24,373 nt of DNA, from contig JAUUSJ010000052.1 of NCBI GenBank assembly GCA_030841965.1, forward strand, positions 1 to 24,373. The letters are read 5' to 3'. The notes beneath the pieces are model-generated. The model did not search any database and was not told the origin of the DNA. It saw only the letters and a list, made by a program, of their open reading frames with translations. A program made the position numbers and the translations under genes. Each line of letters opens with the position of its first letter. Positions within the stretch are counted from its first letter, which is position 1. Source of the DNA: Blautia sp. GTDB taxonomy: Bacteria > Bacillota > Clostridia > Lachnospirales > Lachnospiraceae. Positions 7,971 to 16,482 of this stretch are shown piece after piece.

Positions 7971-8548
7971 TCCTTTTCCTCCTCAATCACAGATAGTTTT
8001 ATCTTACCAAATCCTTTATTTCGCATCGTACCAATCCATTTGATAAGAGAAAGTACCTCTTTTATCAACCCTACATCTTCATCCTCGCAAGAAATTTCAC
8101 TATAAAAGCATAATCCCTTATTTACACAGCGCAACATTCTCAGAGAACCCTCTTTTGCGACTCCTGTATCTTCAATTTCTGTAAATATCCTTAAATTGGT
8201 AAAGCACTCTCGTATAAGCTCTGGATTATATCCAACCTCCTCTATCACTTGTTGTTTCACATAATCAGAGAGAACAAAGTCAGAAAACACTGCTTTTCTT
8301 TTATTTAAAACATCATCTGCTCTATCCCATCCAAGTATTCTTCCCACTATTTCCTTTCGCCTATTTTCATCCTGTTCTATCCACTCCATATAACGTGTCA
8401 TTTTCTCTCTAAATTCACCTTTAAAAGTGCCTCCCTTATAATAAGGAAAACCATTTGCGTCACATAATACCGATATATCTTCCGCTCCTGGAACACTCAT
8501 TCCATTACCAAATACTGTATCGGACAATAACTCCATTTTTATCTCCAC
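7967..8548 (-). CDS. Cas7-like (Csm3-like) RAMP protein
   Basis: A 193-residue single-domain RAMP protein, about the size of one Cas7 fold. The N terminus (MELLSDTVFGNGMSVPG) forms the usual first strand and loop, followed by AEDISVLCDANGFPYYKGGTFKGEFRE, the counterpart of the IPGSSLKG motif of Csm3. Asp24 in AEDI lies where Csm3 carries its RNA-cleaving aspartate, so this subunit may cut target RNA (inference). A C-terminal glycine-rich loop reads RNKGFGKIKL. The chosen start is GTG at 8548, with GAAGGGAG upstream and 4 bases after the cas10 stop; an ATG at 8536 with GGAG upstream is an alternative. It overlaps csx10 by 4 bases. Confidence 0.72.
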   Translation of the reverse strand: MEIKMELLSDTVFGNGMSVPGAEDISVLCDANGFPYYKGGTFKGEFREKMTRYMEWIEQDENRRKEIVGRILGWDRADDVLNKRKAVFSDFVLSDYVKQQVIEEVGYNPELIRECFTNLRIFTEIEDTGVAKEGSLRMLRCVNKGLCFYSEISCEDEDVGLIKEVLSLIKWIGTMRNKGFGKIKLSVIEEEKE

Positions 8549-8552
8549 TGTC

Positions 8553-10028
8553 TCATCTCCCTTCAGTATCCAATGCTATATAAGTATCCAGCAGTTCTAT
8601 TATATCAAAGAGTAACTTCCTATCATCAATTACAATATTCCTCAATTTGTTGAAATCTAAAAAATGCTCCGTTGCTCTTTTTCCGCTCTTTAATGCTCCC
8701 CTTAATCTTTTTATTTTGCTTCTTGCAATGCCATCATCTACTTTTTGCAAAGCAATCATTTGCTCTTTAAATTCTGCATACGATTTTACTTCTTTCACTT
8801 TTTCATTCTCTTCTATAGAAGTAGAAGTAATAAAGTACGGTCTGGCAGTGAGAGTATATCCATCCACATCTTTATAATCATCACGAACTTCATCTAAAGT
8901 ATCTTTTATCTCTCCCAATTCAATATGCCAGTCAATCGCGCAAATTTCTTTTCCGGAGCCATCATTGCTCAAAGAAGCTGCGTATTTCTTCGCATTACTG
9001 CATAATTTTTCAGATAATTCGTATGCTTTATAAAAAGGATATTTTTGATGAACAATAGCAACACCTGCACATGCGGCATAACCTGCCCCATCTTCTGAAT
9101 TTTTCTTTTTACTCAATTTTTCAATAAATCGCACTGCACACTCTATGCCAATCCGCCCTTCCGACACAAAACAAATATCATCTCCTGCCATAATAATTTT
9201 GCGAACTGGAAAATAATTTTCAGATAAATCCAAATCATCTAACCTTCCATTATCTTTGCTTGTTGCTATATCTTCCTCCATCTCTTTATAGGCAGATTTA
9301 AAATCCGAATCAATGCACTCACTAAATTTACGTATCTTTTTCTTATAGATATTCCAATCCCATCTACCATCTTGACTAACTATATCCAGACTTTCAACAC
9401 GTTTTCCCATCGCATTACCATCAATATGCACAACAGCTATAAAATTACTGCGATATTTACTGACACCCAACTTTTCAAATAAATAAGCTGGCTTATATCC
9501 GTTAGGCAATCTATCCTCTTCCATCTCCTTTTCTTTTGTTCGAATTTTTTCCTTTTCTTCCCGATTTACACACTCAGCTTGAGGTAAAAATGTCGTGGTA
9601 TCTGTTTCTTCAATGCCAAAACTTCCCTGATGAAATATTGGAAATCGCAATGATTTTTTCATTTCTAGCTGTGCAGCTAATTTCCTACAATTATCACCTG
9701 GAGAAATCTGTTTATCATAATCTATTGTTGCTGCAAAAATAATTAATCCCTCAAAATTCTCATAAACGAATCTAGTAACTCTTTTTGTAAATTCTACCGC
9801 TTGTTTTTTTGTTCTAAATTCTAATACAATATGTCCACCACCAGAATATACCATGTTTTTGTTTTTATCATAAATCGTTTTATCGGCTACCACATCCTCT
9901 AGAAAATCATTTTCTAATACCATAATAATTACGGCAGAATTTACAATATTATCTTGTACTTTATTACTAAAAAAAATATATGCCTGTTTTTGAGATACTT
10001 CCAACATAGTTAAAACTTTGTTTGCCAT
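8553..10028 (-). CDS. cas10: Cas10-like large subunit, no HD domain, AGDD palm motif
   Basis: A 491-residue Cas10-family protein, the expected signalling subunit of the type III complex. It starts directly with the first palm-like region (VYSGGGHIVLEF at about 61-72). The second palm follows, with HIDGNAMGK at about 201-209 and IIMAGDDICFV at 278-288. The GGDD cyclase motif thus reads AGDD: the first Gly is Ala but both Asp remain, so cyclic oligoadenylate synthesis is plausible. There is no HD nuclease domain, and the protein is much shorter than Csm1 (about 750-850 residues), so it should not cut single-stranded DNA. The C terminus is helical. An ATG at 10061 is in frame but has no ribosome site; the ATG at 10028 has GAAGGGAA. 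It is first in its unit, with cas7-like and csx10 following. Confidence 0.82.
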   Translation of the reverse strand: MANKVLTMLEVSQKQAYIFFSNKVQDNIVNSAVIIMVLENDFLEDVVADKTIYDKNKNMVYSGGGHIVLEFRTKKQAVEFTKRVTRFVYENFEGLIIFAATIDYDKQISPGDNCRKLAAQLEMKKSLRFPIFHQGSFGIEETDTTTFLPQAECVNREEKEKIRTKEKEMEEDRLPNGYKPAYLFEKLGVSKYRSNFIAVVHIDGNAMGKRVESLDIVSQDGRWDWNIYKKKIRKFSECIDSDFKSAYKEMEEDIATSKDNGRLDDLDLSENYFPVRKIIMAGDDICFVSEGRIGIECAVRFIEKLSKKKNSEDGAGYAACAGVAIVHQKYPFYKAYELSEKLCSNAKKYAASLSNDGSGKEICAIDWHIELGEIKDTLDEVRDDYKDVDGYTLTARPYFITSTSIEENEKVKEVKSYAEFKEQMIALQKVDDGIARSKIKRLRGALKSGKRATEHFLDFNKLRNIVIDDRKLLFDIIELLDTYIALDTEGR

Positions 10029-10077
10029 ATACTCGTTCCCTTCATTTTTACTATATATCATTGAAATGTTACAATTG

Positions 10078-10086
10078 ATTATAGCA
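10078..10086 (-). promoter_or_regulatory. Extended -10 promoter of the cas10 unit
   Basis: Minus strand TGC followed by TATAAT (10078-10083), with no good -35. It lies between the array's distal end (10133) and the cas10 start (10028), so cas10, the cas7-like gene and csx10 can be transcribed apart from the array. Confidence 0.55.
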
Positions 10087-10132
10087 TATTGTCCGCAGTA
10101 TTACCACTATTATTTAGTATGGACTAACAAAA

Positions 10133-11278
10133 AACAAAGTACATCTCATGTTATTGTTTATCGGAAGTGAGGAGATTAAATGGCTCAAAATTATCGCATT
10201 CAAATACATCTCATGTTATTGTTTATCTTAATATGCTCAAGGTCATTTAAATCATAGCAACTTATTCAAATACATCTCATGTTATTGTTTATCCGTATTT
10301 TGGTTCGTTTTCTTTATAAACCATTTTCATTCAAATACATCTCATGTTATTGTTTATCATACGGATTACACGGCTACAGATAGTACCGACCCAATTCAAA
10401 TACATCTCATGTTATTGTTTATCAACTTCCGACCTTGTAATTCCGAGAGCTTCGGCGGTATTCAAATACATCTCATGTTATTGTTTATCCTCCACATTAT
10501 CCGGGAAAACATCAAAATTTCCTTCATTCAAATACATCTCATGTTATTGTTTATCCAGGATGTGTCTTTTGCATGTATGGCTGTCATCTATTCAAATACA
10601 TCTCATGTTATTGTTTATCGCGTATATCCAGCCGAGCGTCCTCTTCCAGTACGAATTCAAATACATCTCATGTTATTGTTTATCTTTGCAGACGGCCCAG
10701 TTCCATTTGGTGCTACGTAGATTCAAATACATCTCATGTTATTGTTTATCAGAGAGAATCAATCAACAAGCTTATGACATACAGTAATTCAAATACATCT
10801 CATGTTATTGTTTATCTATTCGCAGCTTGTGTCAATTGTTTCGCCAAAAATATTCAAATACATCTCATGTTATTGTTTATCAGGTATAAATTGTTCTGCA
10901 AACTGTTCATCAGAAAAATTCAAATACATCTCATGTTATTGTTTATCTACAGCGCTAACAGAAGAAGACAAGGAAGAATTTCATTCAAATACATCTCATG
11001 TTATTGTTTATCTATAGCTAGAAGAATGACAAAAACTGGATTAGTAACATTCAAATACATCTCATGTTATTGTTTATCAGAGAGAATCAATCAACAAGCT
11101 TATGACATACAGTAATTCAAATACATCTCATGTTATTGTTTATCGTATTATTTTTACCACCCTCACCATCTTTATTTTATAATTCAAATACATCTCATGT
11201 TATTGTTTATCGTTCCCAAGGCGAGCTGCATATGCTAAAGACAGCCATATTCAAATACATCTCATGTTATTGTTTATC
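10133..11278 (-). CRISPR. CRISPR array, 18 repeats and 17 spacers, type III-D associated
   Basis: Eighteen 30-base repeats, written on the plus strand as starting ATTCAAATACATC and ending GTTATTGTTTATC. They begin at 10133, 10198, 10264, 10329, 10394, 10460, 10526, 10590, 10655, 10721, 10787, 10852, 10918, 10983, 11049, 11115, 11182 and 11249. Seventeen repeats are identical; the first (10133-10162) is degenerate in its first seven bases. Spacers are 34-37 bases. Direction is minus strand: the decayed repeat is at the left end, a promoter lies at the right end, and on the minus strand the repeat ends in ATTTGAAT, like the crRNA 5' handle of related clostridial repeats. Spacers at 10751-10786 and 11079-11114 are identical. 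The repeat resembles clostridial type I-B repeats. No cas1 or cas2 is adjacent. Confidence 0.98.
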
Positions 11279-11604
11279 CCTAGCTTTTAAGCCATTTTCT
11301 GAATCTATTATACACTCAAGCCCTCATTTTTTCAACATTTTTTTATTTTTTACCAACCTCCTCCTATTTTTTTATCTTTCCCTTCTTTTTTTATATTTTT
11401 CTTGATTTTATCACGATTCTTCCACTTTTTTCCCAAATGCCACCTGGTAAAATAAATTTTCCCACTGCTAATCCCTTTATTAAAAATAGAATACTCACCG
11501 AAAAATTTTTTCTTCCATCTCCACTCTTCTCTCTAACAAATTACATAAACAGTCTATAATGCATGTCTCTTTGCTACCTTCATTTACATACACATAAAAA
11601 ACCA
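11279..11604 (-). promoter_or_regulatory. CRISPR leader with promoter
   Basis: An AT-rich gene-free stretch between the terminator of the upstream cas unit and the first transcribed repeat. On the minus strand TTGAAA (11330-11335), 17 bases, and TATAAT (11307-11312) form a near-consensus promoter. Transcription would begin about 20-25 bases before the first repeat. This fixes the array's direction. The rest of the stretch is rich in homopyrimidine runs on the plus strand, and I see no gene in it. Confidence 0.82.
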
Positions 11605-11641
11605 TCAACAAAAAGGATACCTAAAAAATTCATGTATCCTT
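11604..11641 (-). terminator. Terminator of the upstream cas unit
   Basis: AAGGATAC (11613-11620) pairs with GTATCCTT (11634-11641) around a 13-base loop. On the minus strand the stem is followed by TTTTGTTG. On the plus strand a T run follows the other arm, so it could work both ways. It lies about 55 bases after the large RAMP gene and separates that unit from the array promoter. Confidence 0.6.
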
Positions 11642-11696
11642 CTTATTTTTTTAAGTATTGAAAACCTATTTGTCTAAATACAAAGCAGCTAGCTTT

Positions 11697-13775
11697 CTAT
11701 TCTACTAAATCCTTAACCTTAGGAAGTACATTCTTTCGTTTATAATCATCTAATGACATATATACTGTCTTTGATTCATCTAGTATCTTCTCTGCATTTT
11801 TCATAGCAAAAAAAGACTTTATACTTAAGAGATTATCAATCTTTTGCTCTTTAAGTTCCTTATTCATACTAGTCTTATAAATATCAATCATCTCATCTAC
11901 TTCAATATCTTTATATGGATTCAAATGAAATTCTGTAAGACTATATGCTTTCTCTATATCCACATTTTTTGCAGATATTATATTAATTTTTACCGCACCG
12001 CATCCATAAGCTTTTGCTTTACCAAGATTCATCCATGAATTTTTTTCCAATCGAATACTCCATAAAAGAAGCCCCAGTTCTTCCTTAGTTAAATTGCGAT
12101 AACGAACTTTTCCTCTAAACTTTGTATATGCTGGCAAAAGATTAAGTGTAGAGATAACTTTTTCATTTTCTTTGTTTTTAGTCTCCTTTGATGACTCTAT
12201 CTTATTCTTCAACCAATACTGCTTCATTCCTCTTAGACAGAATTCATCCGAATTATATGTAGTTCCATACTCATCCTGTTCCAAATAATTCATATAACAG
12301 GTAGGACTAGGTTCACCTAAAATATACTTTCGCTCTTCCAACTCCCCCACCGAATCTATAACTACTGCATCCGTGAAAGACGCTTTTGATTTATAACTTT
12401 TCTTTTCCTCTTTATCTACATACCCAAATATAGACTTTGCATAATCCAATTTGCCATTTTTATGAATGTTTGGCATTCCTTCCTTAATTGTTGACGGATA
12501 AAACAAACGCAAACGAGGTGTAAAGCCAAAGTATAATCGCCCATTCAGTTGAATATAAAACACAGGCTTAAGCTCGCCCTCTTTTGGAAGATCAAAAAAC
12601 TCTCTTCCACCAAAGTTTTTTAATTTATTTGCTCTCTTTTCAATATCAATTTTAAAAGCACGAATATCCTTTTCTGGAATTTTAATAGGCTCCTTTGTCT
12701 TATCTACTTGAGGAATAATATAAATTGCTTTTTTCTCGTTCATCTCGCCAGAAGAAATAACATATCCCTTTTTTTCATAACAATCTAACTCTCCCACAGC
12801 TATTACATCTTTCACATTCTTAACCTCATAGGAAACTTCTTGGAAATAAGGTTTATATTTTTTTGACTTTATTCCTGTATAATGAATTTTTCCTCTTTTA
12901 TCTTTTCTTCTATCAAAAGTAGAATCTATCTTATGTTGCATACGCTCATTATCATCTGTAAGAAAAAATTGATATGAAAATTTATCTTTATTTTTACACT
13001 CTATATATTCACTCACAATCTTTCGCTCACTCAAGATATAATAATTCATCTTTCCCATTTTATTATGAATCTTATCCATTACTGTCTGATATATAATATA
13101 TCTTCCATTTTTATTGTAAATATACCCTGCTCTCACATTCTTTAGGACAGACATTCTCTGTTTTTTACTGCCAGAAGGAATTTCCTCTGTTCCAACATTC
13201 ATTATATCATTGTATACTCTCCTATCTGTATCACATTTCCCAGCCACTTCTCGATACATAAGATGATAATCATCGACATCATCATTCATACTCGCTAATC
13301 CCAATACCTGTACATTACTGCGAATCAATCCACGCATTGTACTCCCCGGGATAGAATAATTACCATATTGATTTTTATGAAACTCTCCCTTTCCATTATC
13401 CACAAAAATTGGAGTCTTTGCCTCTATCTCATACTCTATCATACCACTATATAGTTCCTTGGAGAGCATTGCATGAGAAATCTGTTTCTCTAATAAATGT
13501 ACTTTTTTCGTAAAAGGCACAAAATTATAAGGTGCAACTGCCATTTCTCTATTAGTGGATTTAACCGTCGTATTACTATCATTAGTACGCTTTTTTCTTT
13601 CACTATTCTTCGTCTTCTTTTGAGTTTTAGAATTATCAGCAAAATTATTCCCCATCATTATAGATGCTAAATTGTCAGTATCAAATATTCCATTATTATT
13701 CTGTGATTTGCCTTGCTGTGACACAGAAATATTTCTTTTCTTATTCTTTTTACTCATAAGCACACCCCTATACAA
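11697..13775 (-). CDS. Large Cas7-like RAMP protein with insertion (TIGR03986 type)
   Basis: A 692-residue RAMP protein resembling the TIGR03986 family, which accompanies Csx10 and Csx19 in type III-D loci and corresponds to the 'Cas7 with insertion' of III-D variant complexes. Residues 1-78 are basic, rich in Lys, Asn and Ser, and probably disordered. The family opening APYNFVPF is at 81-88, then TPIFVDNGKGEF (121-132) with a candidate catalytic Asp126, then SIPGSTMRGLIRSNVQ (141-156). A long middle region of about 300 residues is the insertion. The C-terminal part returns to RAMP-like sequence (LGKAKAYGCGAVKI). The ATG at 13775 overlaps the csx19 stop; an ATG at 13757 with AGGGGTG upstream is an equally good start. 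It is the last gene before the leader. Confidence 0.72.
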   Translation of the reverse strand: MYRGVLMSKKNKKRNISVSQQGKSQNNNGIFDTDNLASIMMGNNFADNSKTQKKTKNSERKKRTNDSNTTVKSTNREMAVAPYNFVPFTKKVHLLEKQISHAMLSKELYSGMIEYEIEAKTPIFVDNGKGEFHKNQYGNYSIPGSTMRGLIRSNVQVLGLASMNDDVDDYHLMYREVAGKCDTDRRVYNDIMNVGTEEIPSGSKKQRMSVLKNVRAGYIYNKNGRYIIYQTVMDKIHNKMGKMNYYILSERKIVSEYIECKNKDKFSYQFFLTDDNERMQHKIDSTFDRRKDKRGKIHYTGIKSKKYKPYFQEVSYEVKNVKDVIAVGELDCYEKKGYVISSGEMNEKKAIYIIPQVDKTKEPIKIPEKDIRAFKIDIEKRANKLKNFGGREFFDLPKEGELKPVFYIQLNGRLYFGFTPRLRLFYPSTIKEGMPNIHKNGKLDYAKSIFGYVDKEEKKSYKSKASFTDAVVIDSVGELEERKYILGEPSPTCYMNYLEQDEYGTTYNSDEFCLRGMKQYWLKNKIESSKETKNKENEKVISTLNLLPAYTKFRGKVRYRNLTKEELGLLLWSIRLEKNSWMNLGKAKAYGCGAVKINIISAKNVDIEKAYSLTEFHLNPYKDIEVDEMIDIYKTSMNKELKEQKIDNLLSIKSFFAMKNAEKILDESKTVYMSLDDYKRKNVLPKVKDLVE

Positions 13776-14145
13776 TTCCCTGTAGACACGTCAATGCTAC
13801 ATACATCTGTCCATCCTCATCATATGCCAAATGCTCTTTGACCTGCAATGTCTTGCCATATTTCTGAAATCTCTTTGCCAGTTTGTAACTTTTAACATAT
13901 ATATCATTTTTATCCGTATCAACCACAGAAACTACCTTAAATTTTCCCTCTTCATCCATAAAATAATGCATTTCCTTATCGTCCGAGAAAAATCTAGCTT
14001 CCTGACACTCTTCCCAGTCGATTTCTTTAAGCTCCTTGGTTTTGCAAAGATAAATCTCACTTATCATATATAGTAAGGCATACTCATATTGTAAAATTTG
14101 TTTCTCCATCGTCTCAAATTCTATATTTGAAATAGTATATCCCAT
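13768..14145 (-). CDS. csx19: Csx19-like type III-D subunit
   Basis: A 125-residue protein placed between two Cas7-type genes. The middle has EARFFSDDKEMHYF and the C terminus has TLQVKEHLAYDEDGQMYVALTCLQGI. These match the pattern I remember for Csx19 (TIGR03984), with its EARLFG and VRHYLEYDEDG blocks, though similarity is modest. Csx19 is a small structural subunit of type III-D complexes with no known catalysis. GGGAGG lies eight bases before the ATG, 5 bases after the previous stop, and the next ORF overlaps its stop. Position and size support the call as much as sequence does. Confidence 0.6.
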   Translation of the reverse strand: MGYTISNIEFETMEKQILQYEYALLYMISEIYLCKTKELKEIDWEECQEARFFSDDKEMHYFMDEEGKFKVVSVVDTDKNDIYVKSYKLAKRFQKYGKTLQVKEHLAYDEDGQMYVALTCLQGIV

Positions 14146-14150
14146 ATCAT

Positions 14151-15518
14151 CTACCTCCCCAACGCCTCTAACGCCATTCCAATCATATTTGATTCATCAG
14201 AAATGAACGGATTATCTTCAAAATTCAAAACTGCCTCTTCCTTAGTATGTGGCTTGAAAATTTCAATTTCTTTGACCTCAATAATACCTTTTCCCACACT
14301 ATATCCACTGCCTAAACTCATCTGTCCAATTGCGAGGTCTCTGAGAGCCAAAATTAGTAATCCTAAAGTGACTTCTGGATTATTGCTAGAATTAATACGC
14401 ATATCTATTTGCATCTCACCAAAAATATTTTTCTCAGAAAACAAACTTCCCTGCATCACTCCACCAGTAAATTTATCAATATGAATTCTATGCTCTAAAT
14501 TTGCATTATCATTTTTCTCTATCTCACCAACTACAACATCTTTTACAAATAGATTTCCTGTCTTTTTACTTTCCTCACCTTCTTGGGAACCAAAAATATC
14601 TTCAATAACCTCTCTTTTTTGCAGATATTCCGCAATTCGCTCCATCTGAGAGCGCAAAGCTCCCTTTAAGGAACTTCCTGGAATAATATATTCTTTTTTG
14701 GAATTTTGGATATTTTCATTATCTGGCACCCCTTTTCCTACGCCAGAGACTGCTATACTCTTAATCAAAACTGCGTTTTCTGTTTTTCCAATAACTTTAA
14801 TTTCATAAGCATTTCTAGATGGTGCTGTTAATTTTAATGATGGCAGATAATCCTCATAAGCTGTATCTTCCAAATCATGTTCCTCTATCCAGACTTTTCT
14901 ATCTTCTTCATCTGTCATATCAAAAGACTTTCTCAACAATTTTTCAAGTTGAACATAACCCGAGCCATTGCTCTTTTTACCCCCAAGTTGAATTTGTCCT
15001 AAATGTAACAATTCCAATACATTTTCCAATCTTTCCATCTCGTTTTCATCATATAAATAAATATCGAACCAAAATTTTGTGTCTGCACCAATATATTCCA
15101 TATCAAATTTTTGTCCTGACATTTCTGTAGTTCCACTTACTTTCAAGTCATCAACGGTTCCCGTATTTCTTCTAATTCTAACATGAGGACGTAATTCTAT
15201 TTTAATACTTGAATTATCATCTTCTACAAAAACCGCATCACTAAAGCAAATCCGACTACCACACTTAGACGTATTCTCATTTTCTTGTTCATCCCTACTA
15301 CCAAATAGTTTCTCTGCCGCAGTCGCTCCATAACTAGAAGTATATGCTCTGCGAAATACGCCCACTATACTGCTCGCCTGAATAAATGGTTTTCCATCAA
15401 CAGGATGAATTAAAACTTCTCCCTTTTCTCCCACGGCACTTCCAATATGAAGAGGAGCTATACAACATGCCTTTACTTTATATTTTATAATTTTATTATA
15501 TTTAAAATTTTCTTCCAT
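14151..15518 (-). CDS. Tandem double-Cas7 RAMP protein
   Basis: A 455-residue fusion of two Csm3-like Cas7 domains, the crRNA-backbone subunits of type III complexes. Domain 1 (about 1-215) has APLHIGSAVGEKGE, the GKPFIQASSIVGVFRRAY motif and a Gly-rich loop LGGKKSNGSGYVQL (178-191). Domain 2 (about 235-440) has EYIIPGSSLKGALRSQMER (277-295) and MSLGSGYSVGKGI near the end. Csm3 cuts target RNA with an Asp in the loop before the IPGSSLKG motif. Domain 2 has VPDNEN there, while domain 1 reads GEKGEVLI without Asp, so only one site may cut (inference). The upstream ATG at 15545 lacks a ribosome site; the ATG at 15518 follows AAGGAGGG. It heads the upstream cas unit. Confidence 0.8.
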   Translation of the reverse strand: MEENFKYNKIIKYKVKACCIAPLHIGSAVGEKGEVLIHPVDGKPFIQASSIVGVFRRAYTSSYGATAAEKLFGSRDEQENENTSKCGSRICFSDAVFVEDDNSSIKIELRPHVRIRRNTGTVDDLKVSGTTEMSGQKFDMEYIGADTKFWFDIYLYDENEMERLENVLELLHLGQIQLGGKKSNGSGYVQLEKLLRKSFDMTDEEDRKVWIEEHDLEDTAYEDYLPSLKLTAPSRNAYEIKVIGKTENAVLIKSIAVSGVGKGVPDNENIQNSKKEYIIPGSSLKGALRSQMERIAEYLQKREVIEDIFGSQEGEESKKTGNLFVKDVVVGEIEKNDNANLEHRIHIDKFTGGVMQGSLFSEKNIFGEMQIDMRINSSNNPEVTLGLLILALRDLAIGQMSLGSGYSVGKGIIEVKEIEIFKPHTKEEAVLNFEDNPFISDESNMIGMALEALGR

Positions 15519-15698
15519 ATCAGATTCCCTCCTTCCTATTATCATATCAAATTAATTCTATATACTATTACAAACAGCCTAAATCCAATTATCACTAATG
15601 CTAACAGGTTAAAATAGGAAGATATATTTAAGGCAATCTCAACTTCAGGTGATAAGGATATTCCTATTAATATGAAGATGAAATATGTAACCCTAAAA

Positions 15699-15957
15699 GA
15701 CAGTCTTCTGCAATAAACTTAATACTGTATTATGAAAACTCTTTCGTACACGATTTTAAAATCCATGCAATGATTGACTCGTAAATCAAAAGTTCCTTCG
15801 TACATTCATCATACTTCGCTTTATCAGCAACCATATCTATCGTTTATACGATATCTGTCTGCCTAATCATTGGTTGACACCTCCAATCCAAAGTAGTATA
15901 AAATCTATTTCTTATATTCTCATCTTACCATAGATGTCCTTGTTAGTCAACGCAATG
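15699..15957 (-). pseudogene. Broken 5' fragment of an Rpn-family gene
   Basis: This 259-base segment aligns without gaps to 23690-23948, the promoter and first 57 codons of the intact Rpn gene, with about 23 mismatches by eye. The start codon (15868-15870) and ribosome site are kept, but codon 9 is TAA (frame reads IRQTDIV then stop) and a second stop follows FS. Nothing of the remaining gene is present. The promoter copy (TTGACT at 15945-15950, TAAGAT at 15922-15927) is still perfect and points into the double-Cas7 gene. The rest of 15546-15698 shows no gene. Confidence 0.85.
15922..15950 (-). promoter_or_regulatory. Promoter left by the Rpn fragment, upstream of the cas unit
   Basis: Minus strand TTGACT (15945-15950), 17 bases, TAAGAT (15922-15927), identical in its boxes to the promoter of the intact Rpn gene. 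It reads toward the double-Cas7 start about 400 bases downstream, and I see no terminator between. It may therefore supply transcription of the first cas unit. Confidence 0.5.
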
Positions 15958-16032
15958 GGATGGGTCTTCCAGTAGAAAAAAAGAAAAAATTATGATAGAA
16001 TCTTAGACAGAAAAAATGGAAGAGTAAGTAAT

Positions 16033-16125
16033 ATGATGTCAGAGCGAGAAGAATTGTTGATGTTGAAAGAACTGTTAAAAGACAAAATTATAAATAAAAA
16101 CAAAAATAGAGTGATTACAAAATAA
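16033..16125 (+). CDS. Possible 30-residue protein, unrecognised
   Basis: A 30-codon ORF (MMSEREELLMLKELLKDK...) on the plus strand with GGAAGAG eight bases upstream and an extended -10-like TGATAGAAT at 15993-16001. The peptide is charged and would form one amphipathic helix. No family is recognised, and its end overlaps a hairpin that serves the opposite strand. It may be chance. Confidence 0.28.
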   Translation: MMSEREELLMLKELLKDKIINKNKNRVITK

Positions 16126-16139
16126 CTTCATAATCACTC
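16091..16139 (-). terminator. Terminator of the three-gene cassette
   Basis: GAGTGATTA (16109-16117) pairs with TAATCACTC (16131-16139). On the minus strand the stem is followed by a T-rich run (16091-16108). It lies about 60 bases after the DUF4160-like gene. Confidence 0.7.
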
Positions 16140-16200
16140 CATATTTACAGTCCACATACCCTTTTCAATCTCTAAATTTTAGATGTTATTTTCATTTTCT

Positions 16201-16482
16201 TTAATTCTCACCATAAAAACCTGTATCACTATCTATCGACCACATTGCGTACATTTCAAGATAATGCGTTTTAATGTATTTTTGAATTTTTCTTATCTGA
16301 ATATCCGTAAGAGTTCCTCTGTTTTGAACAATAGTACTTCCATCACTCTTTACAAAGAATTTTGCCGATCCTGCCTCTGTTAATCTCCTATCACTCGCAT
16401 GGGCATGCATACACTCAATAATACAATGTTTTGTATAATATAGATAATATCCAGCAATCTTATTTTGAAAATATTTAGGCAT
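16201..16482 (-). CDS. DUF4160-like small protein
   Basis: A 93-residue protein resembling DUF4160: the opening YYLYYTKHCIIECMHAHASD resembles the family's 'F.Y...H.PPHIHV' block, the middle GSAKFFVKSDGSTIV gives the 'AKF.l' strand, and LTDIQIRKIQKYIKTHYLEMYAMW gives the closing helix. DUF4160 proteins have no established function; they often occur with a second small gene and have been suggested to be toxin-antitoxin-like, which is unproven. In-frame ATGs at 16488 and 16509 are less likely starts than 16482, which follows GGAGG by seven bases. The start overlaps the preceding gene's stop by 8 bases, so translation is coupled. Confidence 0.65.
   Translation of the reverse strand: MPKYFQNKIAGYYLYYTKHCIIECMHAHASDRRLTEAGSAKFFVKSDGSTIVQNRGTLTDIQIRKIQKYIKTHYLEMYAMWSIDSDTGFYGEN

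Noticed and set aside
10556..11248. Similarity between the spacers at 10556-10589 and 11212-11248 (a shared 9-base word in opposite orientation)
   Set aside because: Nine bases among 17 spacers are within chance, and the rest does not align convincingly.
10344..11405. Several open frames of 70-180 codons across the array
   Set aside because: They translate the CRISPR repeats over and over (KYISCYCLS and SNTSHVIVY units) and are artefacts of the array, not genes.
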